NCBI GenBank assembly: GCA_007123575.1
Contig: SKKV01000229.1
Coordinates: 1-16,826 of the forward strand
Length of the DNA stretch: 16,826 nt
From: Wenzhouxiangella sp.
GTDB lineage: Bacteria; Pseudomonadota; Gammaproteobacteria; Xanthomonadales; Wenzhouxiangellaceae
Direction: 5' to 3'
A model generated the notes under the pieces. It had not been told where the DNA came from. It was given only the letters and a program-made list of their open reading frames with translations, and searched no databases. This document shows, piece by piece, positions 1-7,495 of the stretch. Position numbers and translations under genes: made by a program. Numbering within the stretch: position 1 is the first letter of the stretch; every line of letters starts with the position of its first letter.

Positions 1-257
1 GCCGCAAGCACACCCCTTACGGCGAGCGCGAGATTGAATTCCAGCGCTATCGGCGCGGTCGCTATGTCGAATTCAACCTGGTCTACGATCGCGGCACCTT
101 GTTTGGGCTGCAGTCGGGCGGACGCACCGAGTCCATCCTGATGTCGCTGCCGGCGATCTCCCATTGGCGCTACGACTATCAGCCAGCGCCGGGCAGCGCC
201 GAGGCCCGGCTGACTGAATACCTAAAGCCCAGGGAGTGGCTGAAACAGGGATCTTGA
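1..257 (+). CDS. hemF: Oxygen-dependent coproporphyrinogen III oxidase, C-terminal part
   Basis: This is the last 84 codons of a gene entering from the left edge (reading frame begins at base 3). The enzyme oxidatively decarboxylates coproporphyrinogen III to protoporphyrinogen IX in the cytoplasm, using O2. The visible sequence carries the highly conserved HemF C-terminal block RGRYVEFNLVYDRGT, followed by LFGLQSGGRTESILMSLP and the typical ending WRYDYQPAPGSAEARLTEYL. The stop TGA (255-257) directly abuts the stop of the opposing gene (258-260), so the two genes are tail to tail with no spacer and no room for an independent terminator. The presence of HemF rather than only the anaerobic HemN indicates haem synthesis under aerobic conditions. 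Identity is secure; the N-terminal part lies outside the window. Confidence 0.96.
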   Translation, partial: RKHTPYGEREIEFQRYRRGRYVEFNLVYDRGTLFGLQSGGRTESILMSLPAISHWRYDYQPAPGSAEARLTEYLKPREWLKQGS

Positions 258-854
258 TCAGAAGTGGTAGCGGGTACCCAAGGTGATGAAATTCGAACCG
301 CCGCGGGTATCGTCGAACAAACCGTAGGCGCTGGAGCGATGATGCAGGCGGATAAAGCCGGACCAGGCGCTTTCTCGCGGCGGTGCCAGTTCGATCTCCA
401 CCGCCACGTAGCCCAGTAGCTGGGTGCTTTCCTGCTCGCCCAGTTCCTTGGCGCGAGGTTCGATAAACGGCACCTCGGTGGCCCAGGACACCCCGGCGCC
501 AACGGCAACGCGAGTGTCGACGTATTGGTCCCAGGGAAAGGTCATCCAGCGCAGCAGGTAGGCCACGTTGAATTCCCAGTGATTCTGCTCGCCCCAGTGG
601 TAAACCACCTGACCTTCGACTTCGTGGCGGGTGTTGGGGCCGCGCCTGAAGACATAGCCGGGTGCGATTGCCACCAGGTAGGAATCAATGAATCCGGTGT
701 TGTAGCGGGTCAGGATATCGAGCATGCGCTCTTTCGCCGCCTTGCCACCATAAACCCCCAGATGAAAATCACCTGACTCGGCCCGAGCATGCGACGGCAC
801 GCCCAGCATGGCCACCAGGAACAGCGGCAATATCCGCTTGCAAATTGACACCAT
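258..854 (-). CDS. Small outer-membrane beta-barrel protein (PagL-like, tentative)
   Basis: A 198-residue protein from ATG at 854; an in-frame TTG at 860 would add two residues, and neither start has a clear Shine-Dalgarno. It begins with a Sec signal peptide (basic start, hydrophobic ILPLFLVAMLGV, cleavage near HARA-ES). The rest shows alternating hydrophobic/polar strands and ends in phenylalanine (TLGTRYHF), the usual outer-membrane insertion signature. Near the C-terminus the segment LHHRSSAYGLF contains an H-x-S pair (His172, Ser174). That recalls the His-Ser pair of the lipid A 3-O-deacylase PagL, but the rest of the PagL motif (SNAG) is not present, so that function is only a suggestion. 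It lies 34 bp downstream of the propeller-GGDEF gene on the same strand and is probably the last gene of that operon. Confidence 0.72.
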   Translation of the reverse strand: MVSICKRILPLFLVAMLGVPSHARAESGDFHLGVYGGKAAKERMLDILTRYNTGFIDSYLVAIAPGYVFRRGPNTRHEVEGQVVYHWGEQNHWEFNVAYLLRWMTFPWDQYVDTRVAVGAGVSWATEVPFIEPRAKELGEQESTQLLGYVAVEIELAPPRESAWSGFIRLHHRSSAYGLFDDTRGGSNFITLGTRYHF

Positions 855-888
855 TTCCAACCCGACAATCGCGTGAAAGGGGGTAATC

Positions 889-3837
889 TTACACAGGTTC
901 TGCTTTCACCACGCGGTTGCGGCCGGCGCGCTTGGCCTTGTAGAGGGCGGCATCGGCCTGCTCGAGCAAGGAACGGGCTGTCTGGCCCGGGCCGGGGCGG
1001 GTGGCCGCACAGCCGGCAGAGATGGTGACGATGCTGTTTTCGCCACCCTCGGGGTGAGGCAAGGCCAGGGACTCAACCTGGGATCGCATTCGCTCGGCGA
1101 TGGCAACGACATCGTCGATACCAGCGCTTGGCAGCAAAACAATAAATTCTTCACCTCCGTAACGCGCCACCAAATCGGTCGGGCGGCGTGCTGACTCGGT
1201 CAACGATCGAGCCACCCGGCGCAGGCAGTCATCGCCAACCTGGTGTCCCTGACTGTCGTTAAGGCGCTTGAAATGGTCGATGTCGACCATGATCAGCCCG
1301 ACCGGTTCTTTGCTATCGCGCGCCAGACGCCAGGCCTTGGTCAGGCGCTCCTCGAAATATCCGCGGTTGGCAACCCCGGTCAGCCCATCAATTCGTGAAG
1401 CGCGCTCGACCGAATCCAGTGCGCGTTCCAGCTGACTGGTCCGCTCGCGCACCAAATCGGCCATGCGCTGCTCGCGCTGGCGATAACGCCGGACCAGCAG
1501 CCTAAGCAAACCAAGACCCGCCAGCAACAGCAGCAGGCCGCAAAAAAGCCAGAACCAGCTGGTCTGATAAAAGCGCGCGAGCTGGAAAATTTCTAGCTCG
1601 GCGCCGCGCGTATTCCAGACCCCGTCGTTATTGGCCGCCTGCACGACGAAACGAAACTGGCCGGGCGGCAAACCGGTGTAGTACGCCGAACGGCGTGCGC
1701 CGACCGCTTGCCATTCGCGGTCAAAGCCCTCCAGCCGATAGCGAAACTCGATGTTTTGCGGGGCCGTTAGGCTCAGCGCCGTGTAGCGAATCTCGAGGTT
1801 GGCCGGGCCTGGCGGCAGTTCGAGCAGTTCGGTCGACAATGACCGTCCGTCAAGCTGCACCTCTTCGATCACCACCGGCGGCGGCCGTTCATTGAAGTCG
1901 AGGCGGGCCGGGTCAACCAGCGTCAGGCCGGTCGAGCCGGGAAACCACAGGCGACCGTCATTCGCGCGCCAGTGCGATGGTTGGAAGCCACCAGCAAACT
2001 GAACTCCTCGCAGGCCGTCAGTATCGTCGAAAAGCAGGAACTCAGGCGCAACATCCTCGCCATTGACCAGGCGCAGCAAATCGTCGCGCCGAACCCGGAC
2101 CAGGCCCCCAGCACCGCTCATCCACAGGTAACCAAGATCATCGGCTGCAATCGCGTAGACACTGGGCTGCGGCAAGCCGTGGCTGGTTGACAGGCTGACA
2201 AACCGCCCATCCCGGTAAACGCTCAGGCCGGAAGAACGGGTGCCCACCCAGAGATTGCCATCGCTATCTTCATGGAAGGAGAAAACGATGGTGCCGGCCA
2301 AACCTTCCGCGACTCCGTAGTTGTGAAATCGTTCACCGTCAAATCGGCTGACGCCGCCGCCGTTAGTGCCCAGCCAAAGATTGCCGTGACGATCCTGGAA
2401 AATTTGGCGAATCAGCGCGTCGGGCAGCCCGTCCTCGGTGGTATAGGTCTTGAATTCACCGTCACGATAGCGACTCAGCCCGCCATCGGCAGCAACCCAA
2501 AGCTGGCCCAAATCATCGACCAGCAGGGCGAACAAGTGATTGCTGGACAGTCCGTCCTCCTGACCATAGACGCGAACGCCTTCGTCGGTGAGGTAGTTGA
2601 GACCGGCACCGAAACTGCCAACCCACAGCCCGCCGTCGGGATCGAGCGCCAGCGCCGAGATATTGTCGCTGGCCAGGCCGTCTTCGGCGGTGATGCGCTG
2701 AATGTGCTCACCACTGATGCGAAACAGCCCCCTGCCCTCCGTGCCCACCCAGACTATGCCGCTTTCCTGCTCGCCGGTAACAACGAAGGTAGCCTCGGCC
2801 AGGCCTTCGGCGGCGCCCAGCCCCAGAAACTTTCCGTCCTGGATCCGCACCAGACCGGTGCGCGTGGCCAGCCACAGGTTGCCCTCCACATCCTCGAGCA
2901 GGTCGAATACGAACGCCCCGGCCAGCGGTCCCTGGTCGAGGTGGACGGCATGGCCGTCGTTCCAGCGCACCAGGCCGTTGGCGTAGGTACCTAACCATAG
3001 ATTGCCGTCGCGATCTTCAAGCATGCGTTGAATGCCGTTGCCGGCCATGCCGTCTGGCAGAGGGACTTGCTCAGGACCATCAGCAGACATGCGATACAGA
3101 CCGCCGCCGTAGGTACCGATCCAAACCTGGCCGCTTCTGTCCTCGAAAATGTCATGGATCTGGTTGGACGCCAGGCCATCGGCCGTGGTGAAGCTGGTGA
3201 ACTGGCCCTCGCGCAGAAAACTGAAGCCGCCGATCAAGGTTCCAAACCACAAGGTGCCGCGGCTGTCTTCGCGAATACGAAAGACGCGATCGTGGGCCAG
3301 ACCGTCGGCCTCGGTCAACACGCGCACCGTGCCGTCCGGCGCCAACCGCGCCACGCCGGCGGCCGTGGCTAGCCAGATATTGCCATGGCGATCTTCCGTG
3401 ATGTCGTAGACCACACCGTGCGGCAGCCCATGCTCCTGGCCAAACGAACGGAACTGCCCGCCTTTCCAGCGAAACGCGCCGCCCCCGTAGGTGCCTAGCC
3501 AAAGGCTGCCGTCACCGGCCAGGTGCACGGCTCGAACATCGTCATTGACCAGGTCGGGATGGCTGGTTCGGTCAAAGGCCTGGAAACGCACGCCATCGAA
3601 TCGCACCAGGCCGCTTTGCGTGCCCAACCAGAGATAGCCGACTTCATCCTGGACCATGGACCAGATCACGCCGCCAGGCAACCCGTCATGCCGGCCATAG
3701 ACCTCGACCTGGTACTGGGTGGGCAGACGCTCAGGATCCAGCCCCAGGACCGGGCATGAAATCGTGCAGGCCAGGGCGAGCAACACGGTGGCCCGAACGA
3801 TGGCCCCACGATGCCTGCCAGCAGTCTGCGCGGTCAT
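889..3837 (-). CDS. Propeller-type membrane sensor with diguanylate cyclase (GGDEF) domain
   Basis: A 982-residue inner-membrane sensor predicted to make cyclic di-GMP from two GTP in the cytoplasm in response to a periplasmic signal. Order of parts: signal peptide (1-about 31); fourteen two-component-regulator-propeller repeats (about 40-645) with the recurring G-x-L-W-x-G-T pattern, enough for two seven-bladed propellers; a Y_Y_Y Ig-like domain (about 690-745); one transmembrane helix (about 760-782); a short coiled coil (785-815); and a GGDEF domain (about 813-975). The active-site signature is GGEEF (894-898), and an RxxD inhibitory site (RPTD, 885-888) sits five residues before it, so the cyclase should be active and product-inhibited. 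The ATG at 3837 overlaps the rhomboid stop as ATGA. The open frame continues upstream to 4650, but that extension reads out of frame through the rhomboid gene and lacks the signal peptide, so it was rejected. The ligand is unknown. Confidence 0.93.
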   Translation of the reverse strand: MTAQTAGRHRGAIVRATVLLALACTISCPVLGLDPERLPTQYQVEVYGRHDGLPGGVIWSMVQDEVGYLWLGTQSGLVRFDGVRFQAFDRTSHPDLVNDDVRAVHLAGDGSLWLGTYGGGAFRWKGGQFRSFGQEHGLPHGVVYDITEDRHGNIWLATAAGVARLAPDGTVRVLTEADGLAHDRVFRIREDSRGTLWFGTLIGGFSFLREGQFTSFTTADGLASNQIHDIFEDRSGQVWIGTYGGGLYRMSADGPEQVPLPDGMAGNGIQRMLEDRDGNLWLGTYANGLVRWNDGHAVHLDQGPLAGAFVFDLLEDVEGNLWLATRTGLVRIQDGKFLGLGAAEGLAEATFVVTGEQESGIVWVGTEGRGLFRISGEHIQRITAEDGLASDNISALALDPDGGLWVGSFGAGLNYLTDEGVRVYGQEDGLSSNHLFALLVDDLGQLWVAADGGLSRYRDGEFKTYTTEDGLPDALIRQIFQDRHGNLWLGTNGGGVSRFDGERFHNYGVAEGLAGTIVFSFHEDSDGNLWVGTRSSGLSVYRDGRFVSLSTSHGLPQPSVYAIAADDLGYLWMSGAGGLVRVRRDDLLRLVNGEDVAPEFLLFDDTDGLRGVQFAGGFQPSHWRANDGRLWFPGSTGLTLVDPARLDFNERPPPVVIEEVQLDGRSLSTELLELPPGPANLEIRYTALSLTAPQNIEFRYRLEGFDREWQAVGARRSAYYTGLPPGQFRFVVQAANNDGVWNTRGAELEIFQLARFYQTSWFWLFCGLLLLLAGLGLLRLLVRRYRQREQRMADLVRERTSQLERALDSVERASRIDGLTGVANRGYFEERLTKAWRLARDSKEPVGLIMVDIDHFKRLNDSQGHQVGDDCLRRVARSLTESARRPTDLVARYGGEEFIVLLPSAGIDDVVAIAERMRSQVESLALPHPEGGENSIVTISAGCAATRPGPGQTARSLLEQADAALYKAKRAGRNRVVKAEPV

Positions 3838-4490
3838 TGCCTGCGCCGATGAAAGTCGCGCCGGCCCCAGTAGAGAATCAGCGCCAGGCCAAACAACATG
3901 CCGCCCAGATGGGCAAAATGCGCGATGCCGGGCATAACCCCTGTCATGCCGAAAATCAGGGTCAGAATGCCGTAGCCGACCACGAAGTACTTCGCCTTCA
4001 TCGGCACTGGCGGAATCAACAGCATGATGGTCCGGTTCGGATACATCACACCGAAGGCCAAAAGCAGCCCGAAAACGGCGCCGGAGGCACCGATGGTCGG
4101 ATAGACCTCGCCGCTGAAGGCGGCCACGGTGAGCTGAACCAGGCCGGCGCCGACCATGCAGACAAAATAGTAGATCAGGAAACGCCGGGTTCCCCAGGCC
4201 TGCTCGATGGGCAAACCGAACATGTACAGGGCGAACATGTTGAAAAACAGGTGGCCAATGCCGCCGTGCAAGAAGCCGTAGCTGATTAGCTGCCAGGGCA
4301 CAAAACCCGTTTCCAGCAGGCCGACGTCGGCAAAACGCATGATGTCGGGCGTGGCCAGCGGCCAAAGCGCGAACAAGCGTATGGCCTCGACGAAGTTGGC
4401 CATCTGGAAAAAATAGGCCGCTACCGTCACCCCTAGAATCAGCAGGGCAGCCGGCGGTCCTCCAGGTCTGGATTGCTGCACATCCATCAT
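3834..4490 (-). CDS. Rhomboid-family intramembrane serine protease
   Basis: A 218-residue polytopic membrane protein of normal size for a six-helix bacterial rhomboid. It cleaves transmembrane segments of other proteins within the inner membrane. The catalytic serine is in GASGAVFG (Ser136) and the catalytic histidine in AHFAHLGG (His194). The upstream HGGIGHLFFNM (His80, Asn84) matches the oxyanion-side His/Asn motif, so the protease should be active. The start ATG at 4490 overlaps the stop of the cytochrome gene as ATGA and is preceded by a TGAGG ribosome-binding site about five bases upstream. Its own stop overlaps the start of the propeller-GGDEF gene in the same way. Tight coupling to a single-pass sensor suggests, by inference only, that the sensor or the cytochrome may be a substrate or partner. 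Confidence 0.93.
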   Translation of the reverse strand: MMDVQQSRPGGPPAALLILGVTVAAYFFQMANFVEAIRLFALWPLATPDIMRFADVGLLETGFVPWQLISYGFLHGGIGHLFFNMFALYMFGLPIEQAWGTRRFLIYYFVCMVGAGLVQLTVAAFSGEVYPTIGASGAVFGLLLAFGVMYPNRTIMLLIPPVPMKAKYFVVGYGILTLIFGMTGVMPGIAHFAHLGGMLFGLALILYWGRRDFHRRRQ

Positions 4491-4990
4491 TGTGCCTCAA
4501 CGAACTCAACGGCCTCGAGCAGCCCGTCCAGGCCCTCCAAGGGCGGGCGCCTGCCGGGGAAAATAGTGCGCAGGCGCTCCACGCCGTCGGCGTCGATGCT
4601 GGCCTCGTCCTCGGTCCAGGCCGAACGCATGAAGACGATGATATCGGCAATATCCTGATCGCTTAAGTGCTGCATAGGCGGCATGTACCCCCGGTAAGTC
4701 TCGCCCTTGACCTGGATTTCGCCACGCAGGCCGTAGAGCACGATCAGCGCCAGCGCCTGGTCAGACAGGTCCAGCCACTCCGAGCCTGCAATGGGCGGAA
4801 ACGTGGGCGGCTTGCCCTCGCCGTTAAAGCCGTGGCAGGACGCGCACCAGCGCAAATACGGCTCTTGCCCCTGGGCCAGATCGCCGGTCGGCGGCCTATC
4901 GGGGGAACAGGCGGCCAGTGACATCACCAGCAGCAGCAACACGGTCAGCCCAGGCCGTGGCCGGCAACGATTAGAATATCCAGTCTTCAT
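4487..4990 (-). CDS. Lipid-anchored c-type cytochrome
   Basis: A 167-residue mono-haem cytochrome c, probably tethered to a membrane on the periplasmic side. From ATG at 4990 it has a classical lipoprotein signal (TVLLLLVMSLAAC, lipidated Cys28), the haem-binding CASCH motif (49-53) and a likely axial methionine in YMPPM (Met103 or Met106). These fit class I cytochromes of the cytochrome_CBB3/cytochrome_C type. A tail of about 40 residues after the cytochrome fold is acidic and unfamiliar. An alternative ATG at 5014 would add eight residues and overlap the divergent gene's start codon; neither start has a strong ribosome-binding site, and I prefer 4990 because the signal peptide is then of normal length. 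The stop overlaps the rhomboid start. The electron partner cannot be told from sequence. Confidence 0.88.
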   Translation of the reverse strand: MKTGYSNRCRPRPGLTVLLLLVMSLAACSPDRPPTGDLAQGQEPYLRWCASCHGFNGEGKPPTFPPIAGSEWLDLSDQALALIVLYGLRGEIQVKGETYRGYMPPMQHLSDQDIADIIVFMRSAWTEDEASIDADGVERLRTIFPGRRPPLEGLDGLLEAVEFVEAQ

Positions 4991-5012
4991 TCCGTTTGCT
5001 TTTGGTCCATTC

Positions 5013-5615
5013 ATGTCAATCCGACGCGTGACCGTCTACGCGGCCTCCAGCCAAGCGCTGGACCCTGACTATATCAGCGCCGCCAACCGTCTGGGCAAAT
5101 GCCTGGCCGAAGCCGGGCTGTCCATCGTCTACGGTGGCGGCAGCCACGGCCTGATGGGCGCGATGGCTGATGCCGCCCTGGCTGCCGGCGGCAATGTCAA
5201 TGGCGTTATCCCGGAGTTTCTCACGCGGGTGGAAAAAGGTCATCAAGGGCTGACTTCACTGGAGGTGGTCGATGACATGCGTACGCGCAAGGCGCGCATG
5301 CTGGACGACAGCGATGCCGTCATCACGTTGCCCGGCGGCTGCGGCACCTTCGAAGAATTGTTTGAAGTCATGACGCTGAAACGACTGGGCCAGTACCTGG
5401 GCCCGATCGTGCTGATCAACACCAATGGCTACTACGACAAGCTGCTCGAGTTTCTTGAACAAAGCGTGCGCCAGCACTTCATGAGCAAGACGCACCTGGA
5501 AATGTGGCAAAGCGTGGCCGAACCCGAACAGGTCCTGGATGCGCTGCGCTCGGCCTCGCCCTGGTCGAAAGAACATATCGGGCTGGCGGCGGTCAAGGCC
5601 GGGAAAAGCTCGTGA
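5013..5615 (+). CDS. LOG-family protein (cytokinin riboside phosphoribohydrolase-like)
   Basis: A 200-residue cytoplasmic Rossmann-fold protein of the LOG/TIGR00730 family. Members hydrolyse nucleoside 5'-monophosphates, releasing a base and ribose 5-phosphate; in plants they activate cytokinins, while bacterial physiological substrates are often unclear. The hallmarks are present: YGGGSHGLMG (40-49), the MRTRK arginine/lysine motif (89-93) and PGGCGTFEE (107-115), which contains the catalytic Glu. The start ATG at 5013 was chosen because MSIRRVTVYAASS aligns with the usual first beta strand; the upstream in-frame extension runs through the opposing cytochrome gene and was discarded. No clear Shine-Dalgarno is visible. 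Its stop overlaps the next gene as GTGA. Older annotations of this family as lysine decarboxylase are misleading. Confidence 0.93.
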   Translation: MSIRRVTVYAASSQALDPDYISAANRLGKCLAEAGLSIVYGGGSHGLMGAMADAALAAGGNVNGVIPEFLTRVEKGHQGLTSLEVVDDMRTRKARMLDDSDAVITLPGGCGTFEELFEVMTLKRLGQYLGPIVLINTNGYYDKLLEFLEQSVRQHFMSKTHLEMWQSVAEPEQVLDALRSASPWSKEHIGLAAVKAGKSS

Positions 5616-6472
5616 GCGGCGGCCCCAGGCTGCAACGGGCCAGCTTCAGCGCCGGCTTGCGCTGGCTACCGGCCGGCGCCGAACTTATGTTCCGGTCGCC
5701 GGCCGGCATGATTGGCATCGCCGCGCTGTGGCTACTGCTGACCATGGTGGCGATGATGATTCCGCTGCTGGGACAGCTGCTGCTGGTGCTGTTTACGCCG
5801 CTGTTGACCGGCGGTGTGCTGATTGCTTTCGACAAGATCAGGCAGCGAATCACGCCCGGACCGAGCACGCTGTTTGCGGCCTGGCCGGAACCGCGACGGC
5901 GCATTGACCTGATCTTGCTGGGTTCATTCAGCCTGGCAGGCTCGATGCTCGCCGCCGGCGTTCTGGTTGGCTGGCTGGGCAGCCAGCTCGATCCGACCGA
6001 ACTCGAAGCGCTGGCCAACTCGCCCGAAGCGCTGGCCCAGGCCCTGATCGAGGCCAACGTGGGCACCGGCCTTCTCCTGGCTGCACTGCTGTTCAGCCTG
6101 GTGCTGGCCGCGCTGTTTTTCGCCATTCCGCTGGTTGTCTTTGGCCGCCTGCCGGCCCTGGCCGCGCTGATCAACAGCCTGCGTGCGGTGATCTTCAACT
6201 GGCTGGCTTTCATTGGGTTCGGCCTGGCCACCATCACCATGGCCATTGGGCTGGGGATTATCCTGGCCCTGCTGATGGCCGTGTTCAGCCTGGCCCTGGG
6301 CCAGGCCGGCATGATCCTGATCCAGCTGCTGATCCTGGCCATGACCATGTTTGTCCAGATGCTGATGGCAGGCGCCCAGTACGTGGGTTTTTGCCATTTG
6401 TTTGGCTGGAATCCGAACGCCAGCGCAGGACCGCCGGGCGACGACGGCGATGACGGACAGCTTATTGCCTGA
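5612..6472 (+). CDS. BPSS1780-family polytopic membrane protein
   Basis: A 286-residue inner-membrane protein of unknown function. The start is taken as GTG at 5612, which overlaps the stop of the LOG gene as GTGA and has GGGA a few bases upstream; a longer ATG-initiated frame from 5504 would run through the LOG gene and is unlikely. It shows about six hydrophobic helices, beginning with a soluble N-terminus (LRWLPAGAELMFRSP), then paired helices around GMIGIAALWLLLTM and IPLLGQLLLVLFTPLLTGGV. The arrangement, with the GWxxF/RSP start and the PLLTGG turn, resembles the BPSS1780 family common in proteobacteria. A short acidic glycine-rich tail (GPPGDDGDDGQLIA) ends the protein. The last 11 bp overlap the convergent tatC gene. 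Confidence 0.78.
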   Translation: MSGGPRLQRASFSAGLRWLPAGAELMFRSPAGMIGIAALWLLLTMVAMMIPLLGQLLLVLFTPLLTGGVLIAFDKIRQRITPGPSTLFAAWPEPRRRIDLILLGSFSLAGSMLAAGVLVGWLGSQLDPTELEALANSPEALAQALIEANVGTGLLLAALLFSLVLAALFFAIPLVVFGRLPALAALINSLRAVIFNWLAFIGFGLATITMAIGLGIILALLMAVFSLALGQAGMILIQLLILAMTMFVQMLMAGAQYVGFCHLFGWNPNASAGPPGDDGDDGQLIA

Positions 6473-7229
6473 CGACCTCGTCGGAGTCCGGCCCATCGCG
6501 GTCCTTGACCAGTAGCCTGGCTACGCGAATCCCCGCCTCGTATAGCAGCAGCGCGGGTATTGCCAGCAAGGTCTGGGAGATGATGTCCGGGGGCGTGACC
6601 AGCATGGCCAGCGTAAACGCGCCGACAATGACATAGGGCCTGGCCTTACCCAGGCCTTCCGGAGTCACCAGTCCCAGCGCAACCAGCACAATGATCACGA
6701 TCGGCACCTGGAAGGACAGGCCGAAGGCTAGAAACAGCACCAGGATGAAGTCCAGGTAGCGATTGATATCGGTCATCACGGCAACGCCCTCAGGCGTCAT
6801 CGCGGTAAAGAAGGCGAAAACCACCGGAAAGACGGCAAAATAGGCGAAGGCACAGCCGGCGTAAAACAACACCAGCGAGGCCCCCAGCAGCGGCCTGGCC
6901 AGGCGCTGTTCGTGGCGGTAAAGACCGGGCGCAACAAAGGCCCAGAGCTGGTAAAGCACAACCGGCATGGCCAGCAGCAAGCCCAGAACCATGACCAGCT
7001 TGAACGGCGCAAAGAAGGGCGAGGCCACGTCAATGGCGATCATGCTGGCGCCTTCGGGCAGGCGACTGACCAGCGGCGCCGAAAACAGGGTGTATAGCGG
7101 GCGGGCGAATGGGACCAGCACGACGATCATGATCACCACGGCCACCAGGGCGCGCAGAATGCGGCTGCGCAGCTCCAGTAAGTGGTCGATCAGGCTGAGT
7201 TCCTGATCAGTCTCTGGCTGGTCGGTCAC
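6462..7229 (-). CDS. tatC: Sec-independent protein translocase subunit TatC
   Basis: A 255-residue six-helix inner-membrane protein that, with TatB, recognises twin-arginine signal peptides and recruits TatA for export of folded proteins. Conserved marks are HLLELRSR (Glu19, equivalent to the N-terminal signal-binding Glu), the FAPFK loop, and YQLWAFVAPGLYRHEQR with Phe98 and Glu107 of the signal-peptide site. Length matches the family. I chose GTG at 7229, which has an AAGGA ribosome-binding site eight bases upstream and overlaps the end of tatB by 23 bp. A TTG at 7253 would add eight residues and has no good site. The 3' end overlaps the convergent BPSS1780-family gene by 11 bp. Confidence 0.96.
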   Translation of the reverse strand: MTDQPETDQELSLIDHLLELRSRILRALVAVVIMIVVLVPFARPLYTLFSAPLVSRLPEGASMIAIDVASPFFAPFKLVMVLGLLLAMPVVLYQLWAFVAPGLYRHEQRLARPLLGASLVLFYAGCAFAYFAVFPVVFAFFTAMTPEGVAVMTDINRYLDFILVLFLAFGLSFQVPIVIIVLVALGLVTPEGLGKARPYVIVGAFTLAMLVTPPDIISQTLLAIPALLLYEAGIRVARLLVKDRDGPDSDEVVRQ

Positions 7230-7491
7230 CGCCGGAATCCTTGTCGCCGCCAAGTTCTTCGGTCAGATCATCGAGTTCTTTCCGGGCCTGATCAGCGGCC
7301 TCCATGATGCGGCGGTTGTGTTCGTTGTCGAGCTCGGCCTGGAACTCGCTTTTCAGGTTGAACCAGGCACCTCGCGCCATGCGGGTGAGTTGCCCCAAGC
7401 CGCGGGCCACTTCCGGCAGCCGCCGCGGCCCCACGACAAGGAGGCCAATCAGCGCCAGCACCAGCAGCTCGCTGAAGCCGATTCCGCCCAT
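7207..7491 (-). CDS. tatB: Twin-arginine translocase subunit TatB
   Basis: A 94-residue single-helix protein that partners TatC in the receptor complex. The start is ATG at 7491, giving MGGIGFSELLVLALIGLLVVGP, with the diagnostic Glu8 in the membrane helix and the GPRRLPEVARGLGQL hinge/amphipathic region. A charged helical segment (LKSEFQAELDNEHNRR) and an acidic, glycine-rich tail follow. The frame is open upstream to 7635, but that region belongs to tatA in another frame. Only four bases separate it from the tatA stop, and its 3' end overlaps the tatC start, so the three genes should be co-transcribed. The glutamate at position 8 and the longer charged tail distinguish it from TatA. Confidence 0.95.
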   Translation of the reverse strand: MGGIGFSELLVLALIGLLVVGPRRLPEVARGLGQLTRMARGAWFNLKSEFQAELDNEHNRRIMEAADQARKELDDLTEELGGDKDSGGDRPARD

Positions 7492-7495
7492 GCGG

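Noticed and set aside
2272..2994. 240-residue open frame on the plus strand inside the propeller gene
   Set aside because: It is the antisense mirror of the repeated propeller codons; its apparent repeats follow the blade period, and it has no ribosome-binding site or recognisable domain.
3838..4650. Upstream extension of the propeller-GGDEF frame giving a 1253-residue protein
   Set aside because: The extra 271 residues read through the rhomboid and cytochrome genes in another frame, are Arg/His-rich low-grade sequence, and would bury the real signal peptide. The ATGA overlap at 3837 is the sound start.
4791..5012. Longer LOG protein starting at 4791
   Set aside because: The added residues are antisense to the haem-binding part of the cytochrome gene and do not resemble the family; MSIRRVTVYAASS is the normal beginning.
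5593..6348. 251-residue minus-strand open frame opposite the BPSS1780-family gene
   Set aside because: GC-rich codon bias commonly opens this antisense frame. The product is Ser/Arg-rich with no domain, while the plus-strand product has clear membrane helices.
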